From: Planctomycetota bacterium
Lineage (GTDB): Bacteria; Planctomycetota; Planctomycetia; Planctomycetales; Planctomycetaceae
Direction of reading: 5' to 3'
Assembly (NCBI GenBank): GCA_013151585.1
Contig: JAADHY010000577.1
Span: 1-19,925, forward strand
Length of the DNA: 19,925 bases
The notes below the pieces were generated by a model. It was given only the letters and a program-made list of their open reading frames with translations. It did no database searches and had not been told where the DNA came from. Positions 15,286 to 19,925 of the stretch are shown piece after piece. Position 1 is the stretch's first letter; every line of letters begins with the position of its first letter. The translations under genes were made by a program, and so were the position numbers.

Positions 15286-16674
15286 ATGAACCATCTGGAC
15301 AATCTGCTGCTTCTGACCGACAGCTACAAGATCACCCACTACCGGCAATACCCGCCGGGAACGGAACACGTCTATTCCTATTTCGAATCTCGCGGCGGTG
15401 ACTACCCGGAAATCGTCTTTTTCGGCTTGCAGTATTATCTGAAAAAGTATTTGTCGGGTGCGGTGGTCAGCCAAGAAAAGATCGAGTTCGCTCAGCAATT
15501 CCTGGCCCGTCATTTCGGCAACGCCCACCTTTTCAACCGCGCCGGGTGGGAGTACATCTTGCGGCAGCACGGAGGACGGTTGCCCGTCCGGATCAAGGCC
15601 GTCCCGGAAGGCACCGTCGTGCCTCCGCTGAACGTGCTGATGACGATCGAAAACACCGACCCGCGATGCTACTGGCTGACCAACTACCTCGAGACGCTGC
15701 TCGTCCAGGTCTGGTACGGCTCGACCGTGGCCACCCAGTCTCGTGAGATGAAACGGACGTTGTTGAATTACCTGCGGGAGACCGGTGACCCTTCGCTCAT
15801 CGACTTCAAACTGCACGACTTTGGGTTCCGGGGCGTTTCGTCGGTCGAGTCGGCCGCGGTGGGAGGCGCCGCCCATCTGGTGAACTTCAAAGGGACCGAC
15901 ACGATCGCCGGGCTCCTTTTGGCTCACGACTACTACGGCGAGCCAATGGCAGGCTTTTCGATCCCCGCGGCCGAGCACAGCACGATTACCGCGTGGGGAC
16001 GCCAGCGGGAAGCCGAAGCCATGCGCAACATGCTGCTGCAATTCCCCGAGGGATGGGTTTCCGTCGTCAGCGACTCCTTTGACATCTTCCGCGCCTGCTC
16101 GGAAATCTGGGGCAAGCAGTTGAAAGACTTGGTTCTCCAGCGGGAAGGCACTCTGGTGGTTCGTCCCGACTCAGGCGACCCGCCTACGGTCGTCGTCAAG
16201 GTTCTGGACCTTCTCGGAGAAGCTTTTGGCTACGCGCGGAACGCGAAAGGTTTCAAGGTTTTGGACCCTCATGTGCGAGTCATCCAGGGGGACGGTGTCG
16301 ATCGCGACATGCTACCGAAAATCTTGGAGGCGATGAAACGGGCGGAGTGGTCAGCGGACAACATCGCCTTCGGTTCCGGCGGCGGACTGCTTCAGAAGCT
16401 GAATCGTGATACGTGCAAGTTCGCTTTCAAGTGCGCGGCGATTACGATCGCCGGGAAGGAACAAGACGTTTACAAGCAGCCCGTCACCGATCCCGGCAAA
16501 GACTCTAAGGCCGGACGCATGGCTTTGGTCCGTCGCGACGGCCGACTGGTGACCGTGCGGGCTACACCGCAAACCGCGCAGGAAGATATCCTCCAAGAAG
16601 TTTTCCGCGACGGGCGGCTCTTGCTGGAAACCACGTTCGCGGAGATCCGCCAACGCGCCAAGTTAGAAGAGTGA
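15286..16674 (+). CDS. nadV: Nicotinamide phosphoribosyltransferase
   Basis: NadV joins nicotinamide to PRPP to give NMN, a short salvage route to NAD. The protein is homologous to animal NAMPT, slightly shorter (462 against about 491 residues). Seen motifs: LLTDSYKITHYRQYPPGTE (9-27), LHDFGFRGVSS (176-186), PAAEHSTITAWG (227-238) with the catalytic His231, and VVRPDSGDPP (291-300) with Arg and Asp that contact substrate. FGSGGGLLQKLNRDT in the C-terminal third is also typical. ATG 15286 is the likely start, with AGGGTGGAGG at 15274-15283. In-frame GTG codons at 15253 and 15277 are alternatives that add residues without homology. It shares the nicotinamide theme with larB and nnrD in the same run. 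Confidence 0.95.
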   Translation: MNHLDNLLLLTDSYKITHYRQYPPGTEHVYSYFESRGGDYPEIVFFGLQYYLKKYLSGAVVSQEKIEFAQQFLARHFGNAHLFNRAGWEYILRQHGGRLPVRIKAVPEGTVVPPLNVLMTIENTDPRCYWLTNYLETLLVQVWYGSTVATQSREMKRTLLNYLRETGDPSLIDFKLHDFGFRGVSSVESAAVGGAAHLVNFKGTDTIAGLLLAHDYYGEPMAGFSIPAAEHSTITAWGRQREAEAMRNMLLQFPEGWVSVVSDSFDIFRACSEIWGKQLKDLVLQREGTLVVRPDSGDPPTVVVKVLDLLGEAFGYARNAKGFKVLDPHVRVIQGDGVDRDMLPKILEAMKRAEWSADNIAFGSGGGLLQKLNRDTCKFAFKCAAITIAGKEQDVYKQPVTDPGKDSKAGRMALVRRDGRLVTVRATPQTAQEDILQEVFRDGRLLLETTFAEIRQRAKLEE

Positions 16675-16833
16675 CGGGACCAAAGCGTGACTCTGTCGGT
16701 TGGACGTTCAGGCCCGAACAGGAGCAAGACAATGGTTGCAGCGGAACGTCCGGACCGAGCGCCATTGCGGCGAACCTGCAATCCGTGCCGGAGTCTGCGC
16801 GATGTGACAATGAAAAAGGACGGAGGACGTGTG

Positions 16834-18522
16834 ATGAGTCGTTCTGCTGACTGTGCGACCGAGGTCGCGTCTCGTGTCGGCGGAGTTCCCGACGGTGGAG
16901 CTCGTGTCGGGGGAACCAGCACCTCGGGACGGCCGGTCGAAGTGACGGTAAAGGCGAACGGTCCATGCAAGAACTGCCTCACCGACCGCAGTAGGCCCGT
17001 GCGGCGAGGGGCGGACGTCCTTCGACTGCTGATGGCCGCTTTGACCGCGGCGGTGGTTCTTGTTGCAGCCCCGCTCGTGGCGACGGCGAGCGGTTTGCGG
17101 GCGGGAGTTGCCAAAGTCGACATCACGAACGAAAAAGCTCGGCCCGTCAACGATCGTCTGTATGCGAAAGCTCTCGTTTTGCGAAACGATGAGACGACCG
17201 TTGTGTTGATCACGGTCGACGCCGTGGCAATCGGCGAAATCGGGTACATCGGCAACGACTACTTGCCCAAAGTTCGATCGTGGATCAAGAAGGAACTGAG
17301 CGTCCCCCCGTCGAACGTCGTGGTCAACGCGAGCCACTGCCACGGCATCGTTTGCAAAGATGTTGCTGAGCGAACGATTCGTGCCGTGAAAGCGGCGTCG
17401 CAGAATCTGGTGCCGGTCAAAGTCGGGGCAGGCCGCGGACAGGAAGATCGGATCATGGAAAACCGGCGTCTGCGGTTGAAGAACGGACGCGAACTGGACG
17501 TTCGCCACGCCTACTCGATGCCACCGGACCAGGAGGTCGCGGGCGTGGGCCCGGTCGATCCGGAAATCGGCGTCCTCCGACTCGACCGGCTCGACGGCCG
17601 CCCGCTGGCCGTCGTGTACAACTTTGCCTGTCACCCGATCCAGGGCGTGCCGAGCGGCGGCAACACGGCGGATATCGTCGGCTTTGCATCGAGGGTTATT
17701 GAGGAAAACCTGAACGAGGACGCCATGGCTTTCTTCTTGCAAGGGTGTGCCGGAGATATCAATCCGGTTTTTTACAAAGCAGTCGACCGCCCGCGCGATG
17801 CCGAGCCGCTCGGGAACCTATTGGGACTCAGCACGCTGCGGGCTGCCCGGAAGATTGCTTGCAAAGAAGACAGTCGGTTGATCGCGCTCAACGAAACGCT
17901 TGCCCTGCCGCAAGCTGACTATGCGTCGCAGATCGCCGAACTGGAGAAAGAGCGAACTCGGCTGGTCGAGTCGCTCGCCGGGACCACGTTGAACCTTAAG
18001 ACGTTTCTGCCTTTGGTCGTCAAGTACCGGCTGTTTCCGGAGTATCCTTCCTACTACTCGCATCGGTATCTGTGGGAAAAGCAATTGGGCCGCGAGCATC
18101 TGCGCCGATTAGACGCCGAGAACCGGCGGAACATTGAGCGGTACGTGCGCAACATTTACGCGATGGAGCAAATCACACGGATCAACACGAACCTGCGACT
18201 TCTGCGCAAGCATCAAACCGAGGCGGCCGCCAGCGGGAAGAAGACGATCGACGTGGAACTGGTCGCAGTGCGTGTCGGCGATTTTGTGCTTTTGACTTTC
18301 CCAGGCGAACTGACGGTCCAGATCGGCTTGAACATCAAGAAGAAATCACCGCATCGATTCACGTTCGTAGCTGGCTATACGAACGGCTACATCTATTACG
18401 CTCCCACCGCCGAGCAGCTTCGAAACAGGGGCGGAGCCCAAGAAGACAGCGACTGCCTGCTGGCTCCCGAATGGCAAGCCTTGTTCGAAGCCAAGGCCCT
18501 CGACATGCTCAAGCGGTTGTAA
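16834..18522 (+). CDS. Secreted neutral/alkaline ceramidase-like protein
   Basis: The protein resembles the N-terminal domain of neutral/alkaline non-lysosomal ceramidases, zinc amidases that split ceramide into sphingosine and fatty acid. In planctomycetes such proteins are common and their true substrates are mostly untested. Seen: LRAGVAKVDIT (88-98) opens the domain; NASHCHG (165-171) and NFACHP (263-268) carry likely zinc-binding histidines; FLQGCAGDINP (301-311) is a family signature; FPGELTVQIG lies near the C-terminus. ATG 16834 was chosen for its GGAGGA at 16822-16827, giving 562 residues. An upstream in-frame GTG at 16687 would add 49 residues without a good ribosome site. A hydrophobic segment (about 61-85) preceded by arginines acts as signal or anchor, but its N-terminal region of about 60 residues, with CxxC at 45-48, is unusually long. 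Confidence 0.82.
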   Translation: MSRSADCATEVASRVGGVPDGGARVGGTSTSGRPVEVTVKANGPCKNCLTDRSRPVRRGADVLRLLMAALTAAVVLVAAPLVATASGLRAGVAKVDITNEKARPVNDRLYAKALVLRNDETTVVLITVDAVAIGEIGYIGNDYLPKVRSWIKKELSVPPSNVVVNASHCHGIVCKDVAERTIRAVKAASQNLVPVKVGAGRGQEDRIMENRRLRLKNGRELDVRHAYSMPPDQEVAGVGPVDPEIGVLRLDRLDGRPLAVVYNFACHPIQGVPSGGNTADIVGFASRVIEENLNEDAMAFFLQGCAGDINPVFYKAVDRPRDAEPLGNLLGLSTLRAARKIACKEDSRLIALNETLALPQADYASQIAELEKERTRLVESLAGTTLNLKTFLPLVVKYRLFPEYPSYYSHRYLWEKQLGREHLRRLDAENRRNIERYVRNIYAMEQITRINTNLRLLRKHQTEAAASGKKTIDVELVAVRVGDFVLLTFPGELTVQIGLNIKKKSPHRFTFVAGYTNGYIYYAPTAEQLRNRGGAQEDSDCLLAPEWQALFEAKALDMLKRL

Positions 18523-18578
18523 AGCCGCCCCGCGCGTCTTCCGTCCTTGGGTGATTCTTCCTGAACGAGCAATCGGAG

Positions 18579-18593
18579 GCGGCCTTCGGCCGC
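18579..18593 (+). terminator. Hairpin after the ceramidase-like gene, possible terminator
   Basis: GCGGCC (18579-18584) pairs with GGCCGC (18588-18593) around TTC, 57 bases after the stop codon. No T-run follows, so intrinsic termination is uncertain; the position is the main argument. Confidence 0.35.
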
Positions 18594-18614
18594 AACCCAA
18601 AAGGATTCTCGACT

Positions 18615-18707
18615 GTAGCCGAACGCGCCACGGATGGTAGCCGAACGCGCCACGCGTTTGGCACCTCCCCGGCCAACCTGTCGCCAGAGGTTGGCGCCTT
18701 CGGCTAC
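18615..18707. repeat. Duplicated 18-mer with a nearby inverted copy
   Basis: GTAGCCGAACGCGCCACG occurs at 18615-18632 and again at 18637-18654, four bases apart. An inverted version, GGCGCCTTCGGCTAC, lies at 18693-18707 with one mismatch to the first 15 bases. Together they could fold into a long stem with alternative partners. Between them, GCCAACCT (18672-18679) and AGGTTGGC (18688-18695) form a separate 8-bp hairpin. Confidence 0.7.
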
Positions 18708-18772
18708 AGCAGCCGGTAAAGACTTGCAAGATGCACGCACGGTGCGCAGATTCCGGCGCACGCAGAGACTCG

Positions 18773-18791
18773 CCAAGGGCTTGGCCCTTGG
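18773..18791. repeat. Perfect 8-bp hairpin with 3-base loop
   Basis: CCAAGGGC (18773-18780) pairs with GCCCTTGG (18784-18791) around TTG. It is one member of the palindrome cluster. Confidence 0.65.
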
Positions 18792-18820
18792 TATCCCTCT
18801 GAGTGCGCCCTGCCAAGTGG

Positions 18821-18874
18821 GTGACACCTGCCGGGTGTCACGGAATGAGGGTTGTCGCACTCGGCAAGTGCGAC
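18821..18874. repeat. Two 8-bp hairpins with mutually complementary 5-base loops
   Basis: The first hairpin pairs GTGACACC (18821-18828) with GGTGTCAC (18834-18841) around loop TGCCG. The second pairs GTCGCACT (18854-18861) with AGTGCGAC (18867-18874) around loop CGGCA. The two loops are exact reverse complements, so loop-loop pairing is possible if the region is transcribed. The stems differ in sequence but share length and loop size. Confidence 0.7.
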
Positions 18875-18900
18875 CCGCCATGATCCGCGCCTCCGACGCA

Positions 18901-18925
18901 TCGCCATGGACCAACATGGTGGCGA
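18901..18925. repeat. Imperfect hairpin TCGCCA/TGGCGA
   Basis: TCGCCA at 18901-18906 pairs with TGGCGA at 18920-18925, with a partly complementary ATG/CAT inside. It continues the palindrome cluster; a smaller AGGGC/GCCCT hairpin follows at about 18926-18938. Confidence 0.45.
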
Positions 18926-19098
18926 AGGGCCCCGCCCTCGGGATCGCAATGTCCAGAAGCGCCAATATTGTTTGCGTTTTCGAACCGATGAGTGCCTACG
19001 CTTCGTCCGGGGCTGCGCCCGGAAGAAGGGGCTCTTCGAGCAGTTCACTGATAAGCTGTGACTCGTCCCCAACTTACAAACTCAAATGGTGAGTCATT

Positions 19099-19276
19099 CT
19101 CGCGCAGAGACGCAGAGAACGCCGAGAATGGAAACGGTTTCCGTTTCTACAGACGGAGCGTTGCTTCGTGCGAAGGATGGGGCCTCTTGACGCGCCAGGG
19201 AGGAGCGACCGGTGCCTAAGACTGTTCACAGACAATCTTTACATCTCCCTCTGCGGGCTCCGCGCCCCTGCGCGAG
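19099..19276. repeat. 28-base imperfect inverted repeat, possible decayed mobile element
   Basis: Bases 19099-19126 (beginning CTCGCGCAGAGACGCAGAG) and the reverse complement of 19249-19276 match at about 22 of 28 positions. They enclose about 122 bases without a gene, so a MITE-like element or a fold-back repeat is possible. Repeats of the CGCAGAGACGCAGAG kind are, as I recall, scattered through many bacterial genomes. A perfect hairpin, GAAACGG (19131-19137) with CCGTTTC (19141-19147) around TTT, lies next to the left arm. No target-site duplication was identified. Confidence 0.5.
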
Positions 19277-19317
19277 AGTCTGATCCGGTGGAAACTGACT
19301 CTTTGGGTTACAAACAT

Positions 19318-19330
19318 CGACAATTTGTCG
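19318..19330. repeat. 13-base palindrome CGACAATTTGTCG
   Basis: CGACAA and TTGTCG form a near-perfect palindrome with one central base. Its short symmetric form is compatible with a repressor-type operator site, but no target gene can be named; the next gene starts about 185 bases downstream. Confidence 0.35.
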
Positions 19331-19362
19331 TCGTTGTCAAAACCCGAAGGGCCTAACCTGGG

Positions 19363-19394
19363 CCGATCCGCGCAAGTGCTCTTGCCCCGATCGG
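19363..19394. other. Symmetric two-step hairpin
   Basis: An outer stem CCGATC (19363-19368) with GATCGG (19389-19394) and an inner stem GCAAG (19372-19376) with CTTGC (19381-19385) are separated by equal three-base internal loops, with a TGCT tetraloop. The regular architecture suggests a real RNA or DNA structure. No T-run follows, and it lies about 120 bases before the next gene. Confidence 0.45.
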
Positions 19395-19515
19395 ACAGAA
19401 TCCGGTAAAAGACGCCCCTTGGCCAAGTCGGCTCAAGTCTTGATGGCACAAGCGCTTGCTCGCTGTGCTCGATCGCATGACGCAGAATGAACTTTGATCC
19501 TGGCAGGGATAGCCC

Positions 19516-19925
19516 ATGTCACAGCGCGCTTGCCGACGCCGGAAACCAGACTCGAAAAAAACAAACCCATCCGGTCAAAAGGATCAGAAGCGGGGCCATA
19601 CAGACGGACTCTCCTCGCACGCGGTCACACTGTCTTCTGCGAAAGCTGGAGTCCGCCAGTCCGTTCGACTGCTGGTCGGCTTCCTGGTCCAATCGGTTCG
19701 ACTTTTGGGACGAGCCGCCAGACCGGTGAGCCGGAGGATTCGACGCGGGTTGCGGGACGGGCGCTGGAGCCTCGTCCTCAGCGGGATGGCAGGGGGCTTG
19801 GCTCTGCTGGCCGCCCTGTCTTTGATGTTGATTGCTTTTGGCATCACCCTGTTAACCACGACGGCGCTTCTCGGTGCCGTCTGCGTCGGATTACTGGCTG
19901 GCGGCTGGGTGGCTAACCGGACGAT
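19516..19925 (+). CDS. Putative membrane protein, cut by right window edge
   Basis: I translated this frame by hand. ATG 19516 follows AGGGA at 19505-19509 and the frame stays open to the last base, 136 residues so far. The N-terminus is polar and basic (MSQRACRRRKPDSKK, then many Ser/Lys/Arg). It is followed by a region with repeated SVRLL motifs (about residues 50-65) and an Arg-rich patch (about 68-84). Then come hydrophobic stretches GMAGGLALLAALSLMLIAF and a second one ending AGGWVAN, so two membrane helices near the cut. The positive patch before the first helix suggests a cytoplasmic N-terminus. I do not recognise the family. Other open frames across this stretch lack such a pattern and are rejected. 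Confidence 0.65.
   Translation, partial: MSQRACRRRKPDSKKTNPSGQKDQKRGHTDGLSSHAVTLSSAKAGVRQSVRLLVGFLVQSVRLLGRAARPVSRRIRRGLRDGRWSLVLSGMAGGLALLAALSLMLIAFGITLLTTTALLGAVCVGLLAGGWVANRT

Larger units (their letters stand above)
18523..19515. other. 993-base non-coding region packed with palindromes
   Basis: No protein gene is supported here; open frames such as 18634-19092 plus and 18396-18965 minus show no family resemblance and run through the palindromes. The region holds at least eight perfect or near-perfect hairpins, a duplicated 18-mer and a 28-base inverted repeat, described separately. It looks like an accumulation site of intergenic repeats between the ceramidase-like gene and the next membrane protein gene. 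Confidence 0.65.

Noticed and set aside
13822..16041. 739-codon open frame on the minus strand opposite the transporter and nadV
   Set aside because: It spans two well-identified genes in antisense, has no family resemblance and no ribosome site; a codon-bias shadow.
18634..19092. 152-codon plus-strand frame after the ceramidase-like gene
   Set aside because: It reads through the palindrome cluster, whose dense hairpins are typical of non-coding repeats, and has no family resemblance.

Overview
The window looks like a piece of a high-GC Planctomycetota chromosome, probably from the Pirellulales side of the phylum. That placement is inference from gene content. The evidence is an elongation factor G of the spd/mitochondrial (EFG1-like) type, a cysteinyl-tRNA synthetase with an unusual insertion before its KMSKS site, a KOW/SH3-like protein followed by Lys/Ala/Glu-rich short repeats, a ceramidase-like secreted protein and clusters of intergenic palindromes. 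No rRNA, tRNA, CRISPR array, transposase or phage gene was recognised, so this reads as core chromosome rather than an island.

Layout. A lipoprotein gene runs leftward off the left edge (1-833). It diverges from a rightward housekeeping run: ispF (isoprenoid synthesis), cysS (tRNA charging), ruvC and ruvA (Holliday junction processing). After an 803-base gap rich in hairpins comes an EF-G gene, then a CitG-family gene with its own extended -10 promoter. That gene meets, tail to tail on a shared TCATGA, a leftward gene whose protein carries seven SPLELAR-type repeats. A gap of about 1 kb with no recognisable gene follows.

The second half is again rightward: larB (nickel-pincer cofactor synthesis), a stand-alone NAD(P)H-hydrate dehydratase, a large MMPL/RND-type membrane transporter, nadV (nicotinamide phosphoribosyltransferase) and a secreted ceramidase-like protein. 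Three of these five act on nicotinamide nucleotides: LarB uses nicotinic acid adenine dinucleotide, NnrD repairs hydrated NAD(P)H and NadV makes NMN. The run may therefore be a loose NAD-related neighbourhood. The last 1.4 kb begins with a 1-kb non-coding stretch packed with palindromes and an imperfect 28-base inverted repeat. It ends with the start of a membrane protein gene cut by the right edge.

Most worth a second look: the degenerate KMSKS motif of CysRS; the seven-repeat protein whose repeat spacing grows steadily from N- to C-terminus; the hairpin cluster at 18.6-18.9 kb, where two hairpins have mutually complementary loops; and the two edge-truncated genes. No clearly new defence or mobile system was found.
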